Below, one piece after another: positions 1-10,640 of a stretch of DNA of 64,000 nucleotides. The DNA comes from Acanthochromis polyacanthus (taxonomy: Eukaryota; Chordata; Actinopteri; Pomacentridae), in contig NC_067117.1 in assembly GCF_021347895.1 (NCBI RefSeq), positions 21,508,358 through 21,572,357 of the forward strand, given 5' to 3'. The translations under genes were made by a program, and so were the position numbers. Each line of letters starts with the position of its first letter. Position 1 is the first letter of the stretch. The notes below the pieces were generated by a model, which ran no database searches, had not been told where the DNA came from, and was given only the letters and a program-made list of their open reading frames with translations.

Positions 1-1619
1 CGAACACTCATCAACAGACCCATAGTTCACCTGACTGACTCATTAAAAGTAGAGAAAGTATATTTACTTCAAACTGACTGTATATTTTGAGGAACTAAGT
101 AAAATTCAGAAGTGCAGGTTGAGAAGCCTCACTTGAGTTACCGAGTAGGAAACCTGGCTTCTGGTGGCATTTTCTTTGATTTTTCCTGGTTGGATGTTGA
201 AAATTGCTGATTGCAATTGAATGCTGCATTATGAAAGATGGTTTTCAGTTTCATTGTGGGAACTGTAGGCCAGTGTTCTTTTGTGAGATCCACACTAAAG
301 AATGAAAATTCTAATTTTTCAATGCCTGATGATTCAGTTTTGATTGTTGTATTGTCAAGATGTCACTTGAGGACACAACCTTATGGAAGTATCATACAAC
401 ACTGTTTGTCCGATATGGCAGCCATTAAATTTGGAGAGACAGGAGTTTTGGGCTGATGTAATGCTGTTTACCCGTCCCGACAGTCTGAAGAGAAATCGGG
501 TCAGGACCTTGGCTTGAGCCAATGTTTCCCAGATCCCAGATCATTTGGTCATGTGAGGTGTTTGCAGATTCAGTCTTAGACCTACTAAACTGTGGGACTT
601 TGAACTCCAATCTGTAGTATCTGATGAGTGCAGACAGGTAATACACATTCAAGCACATCAGGTCCTCGCATTCCTATTTTTTAAACTTGAAATGCACAAG
701 ACACTGAGATGTTTTCCTTCCTGCCACTCAGATAATTCAAAATGTCATTCTCTTTAAGGTATAGTATTTGTGTGGGTTGGGAGAGAGATTTATGTAACAT
801 CAGGCTTTGACACTTTTCAGGCACACTATACATGAGAGCGGATCACATTACTTATTCATTGTAAGCTGACTTCATCCTTGAAGTGACACGAGTTTGGGTG
901 AGATGGGAGGTCATGGAAGGGGCAGACTTCCAAAACAACCTCAGTACAGACTTCCAACCATAACCAGACACCGCAGCAATCTGGTGACAGCTCATTAGTA
1001 AATCTGTGAACCTTTGGTCTGCTGTGCTCAGATAGAATTTTGGAGAAATTATCAGCATTTCTGCCACTCCTAAGAATGCAGCTGTAATATCATGCTGACT
1101 TTTCTTTGAAAGTGTCAGTGGGGAAAAACGCAGTAACCAACAACGACCCGATTTTTTTCCAGAGGCAGTTGTGGATGTCAGAAATAATGTTGGTCTGGCG
1201 TTAAGGCTCCTGTCAGTTTGGTTAATGCTTGGGCCACTCAGACGTGAGAAACCCAGTGATTCTGCAGCCAGCTGCTAAAACCGCCACATTATTCATTATT
1301 TGTCTCTCAGCCCATTCATGTGCTAATCCTGTGGCCCTTTTCACTGCGAAAAAGCATGTAATAAGTAAACCATCCTAAAGGGTCAATTAGCCTGTATCAG
1401 GCTTTTCCTGAAAGCAACTACTATGGAGCTGTGATCACTTATTTCCAATGCAGTCTGCAGCAAAATCCAGGAAATAATTAAAGCAGTTTAACTAAGAGGA
1501 TTCAAATAATGGCGCGACATTAATAATAAACTGGAGGGACATCCAGAAAAATAGGCTCATTAATTTATCTGTCTAGTTACCATGGAGTAGACAATCCATA
1601 TGCCACAGACGTACATGGT
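1..1619. other. Non-coding stretch left of the CpG island
   Basis: No frame here looks like a gene: the open frames are under about 80 codons and match no family I recognise. Base composition is A+T-rich with few CpG. If the minus-strand splice donor at 2011-2013 is real, this stretch would be the start of a first intron. That is inference only. Confidence 0.5.
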
Positions 1620-2580
1620 CCGCAGCACACATTAGCCTGACCACTGCGCTACAGGAGGTGGGGAGGTGGATAAACCGGTGAGAACACGTCCACAGAGAGA
1701 CAACTACAGTGCGAGTTCAACAACTCTGCAATTCAGCGCTGTCTGCTGTCAAAATAACACCCCGTTACGGAAAAAAAGTGCCGAGAACAATCTTGGAGGA
1801 GAAACTTGGTCAAAAAGCGCGCAGAAATCAGCAAAATAGGATTTGCTGTTGTACACAAACAATTAAAAGAGAATTGTAAAATATGGTACAAACTCGAGTT
1901 CATTCGTGGCACATTCTCCGTTCCATTACGCATGCGAAGTCGCCAGAAAGGCTCTTTCTTTTCGAGAAAAACAAACAAAAAACATAGAAACGACCAAAAA
2001 TCTGCTGCTTACCTTCTTACAAACTGCGGAGGAGCGAAGTCATAACCATGACTCGGGCGGTTGTGGTGTTGCAGCTTCTAACGTGCCTCATTGCAGAATC
2101 TGCCACACAACTCCAGCAGCTTCGCCACGAAAACACAAGTCTCTCTCCCGCTGCGCGACCCACACCCCTCTGCTACATCTATCCTCCGTCTTTTGTCAGC
2201 CCCCTGCTCTTCGTCGATTAGTTCAGGAGTTCTGCAAGCGAGGAGAAAGCGCAGACTGAGAGCCAACTGAAAGTGCGTAAAAAGCAAGAAAAAAAAAAAA
2301 CAGATTCCGCTTTGCAGAAAGTCTCAGGTCCAAACAACAACGCAGATTCCAGCAAGCCTGTTTTCAATCCCAAACGAATGAAACAGAGAATCTCCTGCGG
2401 TGGAGAAAAACCGAGTGTGAGTGAAGATCCGTGCGGACTCTCGGTGCGTAAAAGGCACGGAGCGCCTGAGTGGCTCTGCTTGCTGTTGACCGACCTACTG
2501 AACAGCAGCGCTTTAATCCTGAACACGTGTCAAGCGCGCACACATCATCGGCCCACTTCTGCTTTTCCCCTTTCAAAATA
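1620..2580. promoter_or_regulatory. CpG-rich island, candidate promoter or first exon
   Basis: By my count 2041-2580 holds about 31 CpG dinucleotides in 540 bases, while most of the window has none or one per 100 bases. CpG is also frequent from about 1620. In vertebrates such islands usually mark promoters. On the minus strand the sequence AAG|GTAAGC, a near-perfect splice donor, puts an exon end at 2013, with a second GTAAGA donor seven bases upstream in the minus-strand reading. The minus-strand frame over 2078-2287 closes before the donor, so that exon would end in 5' untranslated sequence. A CGCATGCG motif (1930-1937) resembles an NRF1 half-consensus. The gene itself would lie mostly outside the window. 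A plus-strand gene is also possible (see the frame at 2048-2221). Confidence 0.55.
2048..2221 (+). CDS. Candidate short ORF with signal-peptide-like N-terminus
   Basis: A 57-codon frame starts at an ATG with A at -3 and CC at -2 and -1, a good vertebrate start context, inside the CpG island. The first 20 residues look like a cleavable signal peptide: MTR, then a hydrophobic core (AVVVLQLLTCLIA), then a small-residue region (ESA). The next residues include an N-glycosylation sequon (NTS), and the frame ends soon after a CYIYPP segment. I do not recognise the protein. It could be the start of a first coding exon of a secreted protein, but no convincing plus-strand splice donor lies in the frame, and the strongest donor nearby is on the other strand. 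It may equally be a chance frame. Confidence 0.2.
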   Translation: MTRAVVVLQLLTCLIAESATQLQQLRHENTSLSPAARPTPLCYIYPPSFVSPLLFVD

Positions 2581-2660
2581 GTAGCACTGTTTGCGAATGT
2601 TTTGAAATCTATTTGGTCTACAGTTTAATCTACTGAATGAAACCATTTAGCTTTATTTTG

Positions 2661-2703
2661 TGAATACCATGAATCCATTTTTTTAATGGATTCATGGTAT
2701 TCA
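2661..2703. repeat. Perfect 19-bp inverted repeat (hairpin)
   Basis: Arms 2661-2679 and 2685-2703 are exactly complementary (TGAATACCATG... against ...CATGGTATTCA) and are separated by five T residues. The stem is too short for a typical pri-miRNA. It could be a small foldback insertion or a replication-slippage product. No flanking target duplication was recognised. Confidence 0.85.
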
Positions 2704-5700
2704 ATTCAATACAAATGTTAAAATTTAAATTTATTTTGTTGTAACAAATTTAAAGAGAAAGAAAGAGAGATCACTGCACATAAAACTCAACCAAATGGAA
2801 AGATAATGAAAATTAACGAATCAATAAAACCCCACCACACTGTTCAGAATCAGTTGAATTTTTTAATGCTCAGTAAATTTAATATAATTAACGAAGCCAA
2901 TAAAAAGCCAGTCTTTATCGTATGATTTCTTTTGTTGTTGTCGTTGCTCGTTTTTTTCTTTTCCACCTTCGAAGCTCATAATTTTTAGGTACAGAAATTT
3001 TTAAGTTACCTGAAGTTTCTAAAACTCCATTCTCTGCATTCTGTAGCTTAAAACATGAAACTTAAACTCTTTATTTTTGTGTTGACAGATCATCTTGAAG
3101 CAGAATTGTTTTTTTTCCAGAGACTTTTTTGTTTTCATTTCAGTTTCTGTTTATGAAATCACGCAAACATCCGTCATTTGTTATCATGAAGAATTGTGTC
3201 AAACTAATGCTTTAAATAATGTTTTCATCCTCCATGAAATTTTTAAGATTTAAGCAAATCAATTTATCTCCTGTCATAAAATTACGAGCACAAAATTTCA
3301 AGCCACTCCTATATATTTGAGGGGCTGTGACCCATCACATTTTTCCATGTTTTCATTAAAATACACAAAGGTCATTGTATATTTTTAAAAAATCAGCTGA
3401 TTCTGAGGGAGTCAAGTGGGAGGCACCCATTGATTTTTCATGGACTTACTCAGAATGTAAAGTTTTCTGCAATGCAATGCAAAAACAAAACAAAACAAAA
3501 CAAAAAACCTCAATGACAACTATTAATTCAGTGAGGAAGGCTGACATGCAGGGAAGCAACAGAAAAGGAATTGAAATTTTATTATCACTATTTTTGAAAA
3601 TTAAACTTCTTTGTCAAAGATCAATAATAAATATCCATGTACATCTACAGAGATCCCTGACTAGTAAGTGGGCTTAAAGTGAAGTTTTTTTTAAACCACA
3701 AGATATGGGAATGAATGACTATCCCACTTAGTAAGAACAGGCTACTGTTACACCCTAAATGTTAGGATTCAAAAAGCATAGAAGCATAAAAAAGTATTTC
3801 TGCTTTCTCCGAGACACGTCTTAACTAAATAACTTAAACAATGCACTTGCATAGCATTGTAAATATATTCACTATAGCTTTCATTTGTTAATTTTCTTTA
3901 AATTTGACTTTTAACACTTGCTGTGTGTTGCAACGCTTTAAAAAAAATCTTTCTTAATCTTAATGACCGGATTCACACTGTGATTTTAATGCATTTAGCA
4001 TGTTGATGCCAAGTGGGTTATATGAGGATTATCACTAGATGTTAAAGAACCACAATAGTAATTTCAAATGTTTTATCACATTCACAACAAATCATGCACA
4101 TATTGTTTATAAACACTTTACAGCTTATTTAGATTTACTTTAGATTTGATTTCTGTTAATTGATCAATTTCTGTGCCGTGAGAATGAAAATCAGTGATCT
4201 ATTTCAACACCTCATATTTAAAACTTTTTGTTTGAAAGTAAATTTGTTAACTTCCTGTCTTATTCTGGGTACTCTCTGGTGGGCTTCATGCACACACATG
4301 CACACGCACACACAGAGTCCACTCTGCTGGGTGTGATGATGTCAGCAAGTCAGCATCCCAACACTGGTGTAATTAGCAGCGTGAATGACTGGTGTTCTGA
4401 CAGGATTTGCATGTGAATTAAACCACTTCCCTGAATCAACTGGCTCGGGGCAAGAAGAGAGGCAAGAAGAGAGACAGCGGGGTAGGGAGGCAGGGGGGAG
4501 AGGAGCAGCAGGATGCCGACCTGCATTGGGGAAATGACAAAGTGAAGCCCAGTAAACAAAACAGTGCTGCTTAACATAAGAAACGGACATTAGCTGGAAA
4601 AAGGACAAAGGACTTACAGACCAATAAAAATCCACTGAATCAAAAACAAATGTGAAGCCAATTTAGGAGGATCTTAAAACCCTAGTGGTCTATTTCCTCC
4701 TAGTGCATCAACAGGGTACATTAGTACCTAGATTGTACTCCAGCTTCAACTCACGCAGAGAGCACTTTGTTTTGGAAAGTGCTCCAACTGGCAAAAATAC
4801 TTGCACTTACAAGGAAACTACAGCAGGTGATGAGCACAGGAGACACTCAGATCATCTTCTACCAGCTATTAACATAAACAACCCAATGCTCCTCAACAGA
4901 CTGCCACCATCTCAGCTATTTCGGTTCCTTCCTAATCTCTCAAACACTCAGTTGGCTCGTCGTTCTGCTGGACAGCCGCTCCTCTCTTCCTCCTACAATG
5001 AGTGGTAGTGTTTAACATCATCCCACTGCTGCTCCTCATTTGTTTATTTACGTAATTCTCAGTGTGTCAAGGAAAAGGGAAAAACACCCCTAAGTTTTGC
5101 TGGCAATCAAAACTTAACAGATTTGTGGAAGATTTCAAAAGGCACCTCGGAGGATGGAAACCATGGAAGTGGGTTGGAGAGTAATTAAATTAGGATTTGT
5201 GTATGAAGTGCTCCACTGCTGCCGCTTGGTCAAACACGAGCAAAAAAAAGAAAAGAAAGGAAAAACAAACAGAAGAGGGATCTTGAAGGGAAAACAGTGA
5301 AACCCTGCTTTGAAATAACGCCGCATAACCGAAGCGGCAGGACGAAGAATTTTTGCTGGTGGTGGTGAAAACAGACGGCACCTCTGAACATCCTCGTCAG
5401 TTTTTGAGTTTGTGGTATCTTTTCTGCTTTCAGGAACTGCTCCTCTGGATTCTCCGGAGTCAGACTAAAGATCTGCTTTTCTTTTTAGTGAATGGCGCCT
5501 TTCTGACCACGCGTCTCTTCTCACGCGTGGCGACTCCAGCTATGTCTCTTACTTAAGAATATATAATCACTGACTTTACAAACGTAAGAATATCGGTCAC
5601 AGCTCTGGTGGCATTTCAGTCCACTCGGCGAGATTTTACAAGGAGCCTAAGAGACGATGTCCTGAACTTGTAGCAAACACACAGTTCATGAACCGGATTG

Positions 5701-6971
5701 TGCCCAGCCACCTCCCTCAATCCGTCATTCCCTTTTCCCTAATAAACTCTTTCCAGACCTGCAGTGAGCTGTTTGAAATGCCACGAGGGGACTGAATAAA
5801 ATCGTAGAGGCCAGCTTGGGGGACATACCACAGATAGCATTGCCTGCATGGACTCTTGGCATGCACAGACAGTCTCTGCTCGGTAATTTTAGACAGTGAG
5901 CCAAACAGGTTCACTCCCTTCCTAAGCATGCATAAGCATATTGTAGCTTTTGTCTTTATCAAAGCACAGGATGAGCGATATTGTAAATACATGTTCCCCA
6001 GGGCGAGCAGTCTATCTGAAGTATGCAAGAAAGTAGCAGTGGCCTTAAAGGATCTTATCCTACAAGAACATTATTCACATCTTACCGGGGAAGGAACTGA
6101 TTTATATATGGTCTGATATGGCCAGAAAACACCCCTGATAAATCAATGCCTTTATCTCGATTTGAAAAGCAGCCCATTTCCCAACATGGCCTCTGCAGCT
6201 TTACTTCTCATCTGCTTTTTTAGGAACACCAGTCTCCTCTCCTTTCATGTGGCAAATGCTGATGGCTATCACTCCAGAGTCAACACACGAGGCAGCTGGG
6301 ACTCACCCCAACAGCTGATAGCTCAGACATGTTGGGAGGGAAGGAGGGAGGGAACCGACTTCCCATATAGCTTTTCTTCCTACTCCCGCAGAATGTTTCT
6401 TAAGCAAATTCCTCACTACTGTAAAGGTTTTTGTGTCTGCGTGGACATGCGAGTCCATTTGACGCAAATTTCGTCAACTACCCTCTGTGAAAGTCCACAT
6501 GGACCCCTGTGTGGATGTCTGTGTGCAGCAAAAACTTTGAAACGGTCCACATTCACATATGTACCAACTGCACATGTAGCAGACAAGTTAATTGACTCTT
6601 ATTTTGTGCATTTTATATGTGTAGGTACAGCATATTCCACATCCCTTTTGTCTGTGTTATTGTTTTAGTAACATATACATGAGCAGAAGAGTGAGGCATT
6701 ATTACCATTTGAAAAACAAACTACTTCACCCCCTCTCCACAGTCACCTAAAGTGGAACTATTTTCCTCATTTCCTGTCATATTTACAGCATAATGTTTAG
6801 TTTGAAATAATGACATACATATACGTGAAAGTGATCCCTTAAGCCAAAAGCTCACGTTTATTTGATTTTCAAGGTTTTTTTTTCTACTTTGTGACGAACT
6901 GATGCCAGCTCATCGCAGATTTATGTATCTGCTCCAGGCACAACATGGCCACAAAACACTGGGTGCTGCCT
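2704..6971. other. Non-coding stretch
   Basis: I see no gene here. The longest frame (6162-6668, plus, 168 codons) matches no known family, has no domain pattern and I judge it to be chance. The stretch holds A- and T-runs, a short (CA)-rich patch near 4289-4313 and a degenerate oligo-A/C patch near 3481-3508. Confidence 0.5.
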
Positions 6972-6977
6972 CTAAGC
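6972..6977 (+). repeat. Target site duplication, left copy (CTAAGC)
   Basis: The hexamer CTAAGC directly abuts the left terminus of the 2858-bp inverted-repeat element and recurs at 9836-9841 right after its other terminus. This indicates that the whole palindrome inserted as one unit. Confidence 0.7.
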
Positions 6978-7238
6978 TATGGAGTAAGATTACTGTCAAA
7001 AGTATTCATCCACGATTCTAACCATTCGTATTCGTAATGCTAAACATTTGTATGTTAATAAAAAATGTGTACACAAAATTCTGCTGTCATATGCATGAGT
7101 TTGATAAATTAAGGGTTAGGATTGTTTTTACGAGTATGAACCTAAAAGTTGTGAGTGCAACTCTAATTTCTACGACTACGAAGTCTTCCCTGTGAGGACG
7201 AATTCAAGTTTATGGGTACGAGTAGAAAAATACTGGAA

Positions 7239-7310
7239 TGACGTCACATAGGTCACAGGGGAAGGTAATCGAACACCGATTGCTTCAAACGCGCATGCGC
7301 CATTTATAAA
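7239..7310. promoter_or_regulatory. Promoter-like motif cluster in left arm of foldback element
   Basis: The cluster contains the CRE palindrome TGACGTCA (7239-7246), the NRF1-type palindrome GCGCATGCGC (7291-7300) and the TATA-like TTTATAAA (7303-7310). All three are palindromic, so direction cannot be read from them. The same three motifs occur at mirror positions in the other arm. Whether they drive transcription is inference. Confidence 0.4.
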
Positions 7311-7956
7311 GAGTAGACGCCGGGTGGACCCGGTGGACCTACCGGGGCAGGTGACGCCTCACAGGTCAAGTAAATAACACATCCAACTTTTTGTAATTTA
7401 TTTATTTCATGAAACTGTACTGTTTTAATTGATATACAGTTTATGGACGAAAGACGGTACTGCTTAGCTTGCACGCTAACGAGCCGGGCCGGTGACACAT
7501 TAGCCTTCTAATGCGAGGAGGCTAATGAGGAGGCTTAATAACAAAACAAACATAATTTGAGATTATGAATCGTGGCAATTGGCGTATGAATCAGCCCATT
7601 GTAAAGCCTAAATTGCTGTAAATTAAGTCCAGTTTTAGTTCTTTGCAAACTCAGACACGTGCATTAGTTTAGTTTACAATGAATCTGGCGGAGTTCGGTA
7701 AAGTTGGAAAGATATTCACAGACTTCCGGCATCAATAACTCATGAGATATATGTTGTCAAAACATGAACGATGCCTCTTTCAAATCGTTGTAAGGTAGAC
7801 AATGTGCTACAAGGCCAATTTTATCAAAAGTCGCTGTATTTCAAGCTACAGAAATAACATTGGCGTCTATGAGCAGCCGGCAGTGCAACGAGTGAACAGG
7901 GACCGTCTGCAAATAGCAAAACCGCTGCAACAGCGAAAAGAGACAGTGCACATTTA

Positions 7957-8268
7957 TTCAGTAACTTTACTCTTGTACCCTGTAGAGCCACTAAAATCAC
8001 TGGAGCCATGAATCGGCTGCGGCTGGTCATACTACAACTCTTTGTTTGGTGCTAAGTGAAAATTTGAATTTTAAGGATTTTTTATGATTATTTTATGAGT
8101 ATCAAAATTCAGTAACTTCACTCTTACACACTGTACAGTCACCAAAATCACTGGAGCCATCAATTGTCTCCTGCTGGTCATACTACAACTCTTGCTTTGG
8201 CGCTAAATGAAAAATCTGAATTTTAAGGAATTTTTATGTTTTGTATGATTATTTTATGAGTATTAAAA
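7957..8268 (+). repeat. Tandem duplication (period 151 bp) in left arm of foldback element
   Basis: The unit starting TTCAGTAACTT at 7957 recurs at 8108 and runs through matching blocks such as AATCACTGGAGCCAT, GGTCATACTACAACTCTT and TTATTTTATGAGTAT. The copies are imperfect. The right arm has one copy (about 8700-8860), which accounts for most of the length difference between the arms. Confidence 0.8.
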
Positions 8269-9502
8269 TGGCACTTTTCTTCATGTATGTGGTATATTTT
8301 ATATAACACACAGGAAAAATGGCATAAGGGCATAATGTACTTGTTTGTCCAAACACATAATTCTGTATAGTAATGGAATTTACAATCCTTACCAAAGAGA
8401 GTATCAGATAACACCAATATACCAAACAAACTGTTTAGACTGTCACCTCAAGTACTGATGATTGAGAAGAAAGACGATAAGACACTTTATTGCAAAGTTT
8501 CAGTGTCAATTGATTCATTTATACCATAATGTTAAATTGAGAGTAATATTTTTCTAGTTAAGGACTGTACAGACAATACTTGGAGGTAATAAACCTGACG
8601 GTCTGACCAGCACAGGTCACAGCAAGTACATTATGCCCTTATGCCATTTTTCCTGTGTGTTATATAAAATATACCACATACATGAAGAAAAGTGCCTTTT
8701 TAATACTCATAAAATAATCATACAAAACATAAAAATTCCTTAAAATTCAGATTTTTAATTTAGCGCCAAAGCAAGAGTTGTAGTTTGACCAGCAAGAGCC
8801 CATTCATGGCTCCAGTGATTTTGGTGGCTCTACAGTGAAGTTATTGAATAATGTGTAGTGTCTCTTTTCGCTGTTGCAGCGGTTTTGCTATTTGCAGACG
8901 GTCCCTGTTCAATCGTTGCACCGCCGGCTGCTCATAGACGCCAATGTTATTTCTGTAGCTTGAAATACAGCGACTTTTGATAAAATTGGCCTTGTAGCAC
9001 ATTGTCTACCTTACAACGATTTGAAAGAGGCATCGTTCATGTTTTGACAACATATATCTCATGAGTTATTGATGCCGGAAGTCTGTGAATATCTTTCCAA
9101 CTTTACCGAACTCCGCCAGATTCATTGTAAACTAAACTAATGCACGTGTCTGAGTTTGCAAAGAACTAAAACTGGACTTAATTTACAGCAATTTAGGCTG
9201 TACAATGGGCTGATTCATACGCCAATTGCCACGATTCATAATCTCAAATTATGTTTGTTTTGTTATTAAGCCTCCTTAGCCTCCTCCTTAGCCTCCTTGC
9301 ATTAGAAGGCTAATGTGTCACCGGCCCGGCTCGTTAGCGTGCAAGCTAAGCAGTACCGTCTTTCGTCCATAAACTGTATATCAATTAAAACAGTACAGTT
9401 TCATGAAATAAATAAATTACAAGAAGTTGGATGTGTTATTTACTTGACCTGTGAGGCGTCACCTGCCCCGGTAGGTCCACCGGGTCCACCCGGCGTCTAC
9501 TC

Positions 9503-9574
9503 TTTATAAATGGCGCATGCGCGTTTGAAGCAATCGGTGTTCGATTACCTTCCCCTGTGACCTATGTGACGTCA
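9503..9574. promoter_or_regulatory. Promoter-like motif cluster in right arm of foldback element
   Basis: This is the mirror copy of the left-arm cluster: TTTATAAA (9503-9510), GCGCATGCGC (9513-9522) and TGACGTCA (9567-9574), all identical in spacing to the left arm. Confidence 0.4.
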
Positions 9575-9835
9575 TTCCAGTATTTTTCTACTCGTACCCA
9601 TAAACTTGAATTCGTCCTCACAGGGAAGACTTCGTAGTCGTAGAAATTAGAGTTGCACTCACAACTTTTAGGTTCATACTCGTAAAAACAATCCTAACCC
9701 TTAATTTATCAAACTCATGCATATGACAGCAGAATTTTGTGTACACATTTTTTATTAACATACAAATGTTTAGCATTACGAATACGAATGGTTAGAATCG
9801 TGGATGAATACTTTTGACAGTAATCTTATTCCATA

Positions 9836-9841
9836 CTAAGC
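9836..9841 (+). repeat. Target site duplication, right copy (CTAAGC)
   Basis: Direct copy of the hexamer at 6972-6977, immediately outside the right terminus of the foldback element. Confidence 0.7.
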
Positions 9842-10430
9842 AGGCTTCCAAAGGTTGGTCAATCAGAAGAAGGAAGAATTTGAGAGAAAGTAGCTTTAAA
9901 GAGACAGGAGAGGACAAATAGAGATGCTGCATAAATGGTCAGTATAAGATAAATTAATTGAATTTTGCATGCAAAGTTATTCTATTGGTGTCTCAAAATG
10001 AAAAAAAAAAAAGCACTGTAAGAAAGTGTTAAAGCTCCCCTTTCCCATCAGCTTTCATCCACTGCCATCATGTAAATATTAGGAAATGGTTCATTAAGAT
10101 AAATAACTGGTACTGCTATTTTGTCGGTCTGGTGCCATTGAAAAAGAGGATGCAACAAAATAATGCAATTAGAAGAGCATTGGGTGAAGCCTAAATAGCG
10201 GAAAAGGATTTTTTGGAATATGATAGAAGTAGGGTATTTTTGTTTGTTTTATGCGGGTACTTCAAAAAAAAAACCCTCAGCCACCCCTGGAAACAAGGGG
10301 CATAATCACTGTTCGCAAAAACGCAAATGCAAGTGACACCCTTTACAAATTAATAGGTGAGAGGGAATTCAAAAAAAGCACAGAACAGGTGGCAGAAGCT
10401 GCAAATGTGGCTTTGAACTGTTGCACATTA
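9842..10430. other. Non-coding stretch
   Basis: No gene is visible. The part from about 10250 may belong to the mariner-like relic that follows, but I could not align it to a transposase. Confidence 0.4.
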
Positions 10431-10432
10431 CT

Positions 10433-10640
10433 CACCATACCTGACACCATCTGACTTATATCAGTTTTCCAAATTAAAATCCCTCTTGGTGTCGCCATGT
10501 TCAGATAGATGATGAAGTCATGCATGCTGTTGAAGAGTATCTGGAGGCTCAAGATGTCACCTTCTTTCACAGAGGTTTTTCTTATGTGGACCAAATGCAA
10601 AAGAGGGCTATACTGAAAAATAGCGCAAGAACAATCTTTC
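10433..10640 (+). pseudogene. Mariner-type transposase C-terminal relic
   Basis: The plus-strand frame from about 10447 reads HHLTYISFPN, a stop, then a stretch with IDDEVMHAVEEYLEAQD and TFFHRGF. This matches the usual C-terminal layout of mariner transposases, where a YHLFPNLK-like block is followed by a DEV..AVE.Y....D...F..GI block before the end of the protein. The in-frame stop and loss of the WTKC-like motif show it is dead. No upstream catalytic D residues were found, so only the tail survives. Terminal inverted repeats were not located. The assignment is by pattern only. Confidence 0.45.

Larger units (their letters stand above)
6978..9835. mobile_element. Giant inverted-repeat (foldback) DNA element, 2858 bp
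   Basis: The left arm (6978-8343) and right arm (8623-9835) are reverse complements, with a 279-bp unique centre (8344-8622). Termini are TATGGAGTAAG and CTTATTCCATA, flanked by a direct CTAAGC on both sides. The first 520 bp of the arms align without a gap, and I counted fewer than ten substitutions in about 950 bp. Differences include one extra 9-bp GGAGGCTAA-type unit in the right arm near 9276-9300 and a 151-bp tandem duplication in the left arm (units from 7957 and 8108) that is single in the right arm. No transposase is encoded. A 6-bp target duplication and TA..TA ends are compatible with the eukaryotic IS3EU-type DNA transposons, but that family call rests on memory. The element is probably non-autonomous and young, or its arms are kept alike by gene conversion. 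Confidence 0.85.

Noticed and set aside
2661..2703. Hairpin considered as a microRNA precursor
   Set aside because: The stem of 19 bp with a 5-base loop is too short for a standard pri-miRNA, and the flanks do not extend the pairing.
6162..6668. 168-codon plus-strand frame, among the longest in the window
   Set aside because: No recognisable domain, cysteine and serine content typical of random frames, no CpG or splice context. Judged chance.
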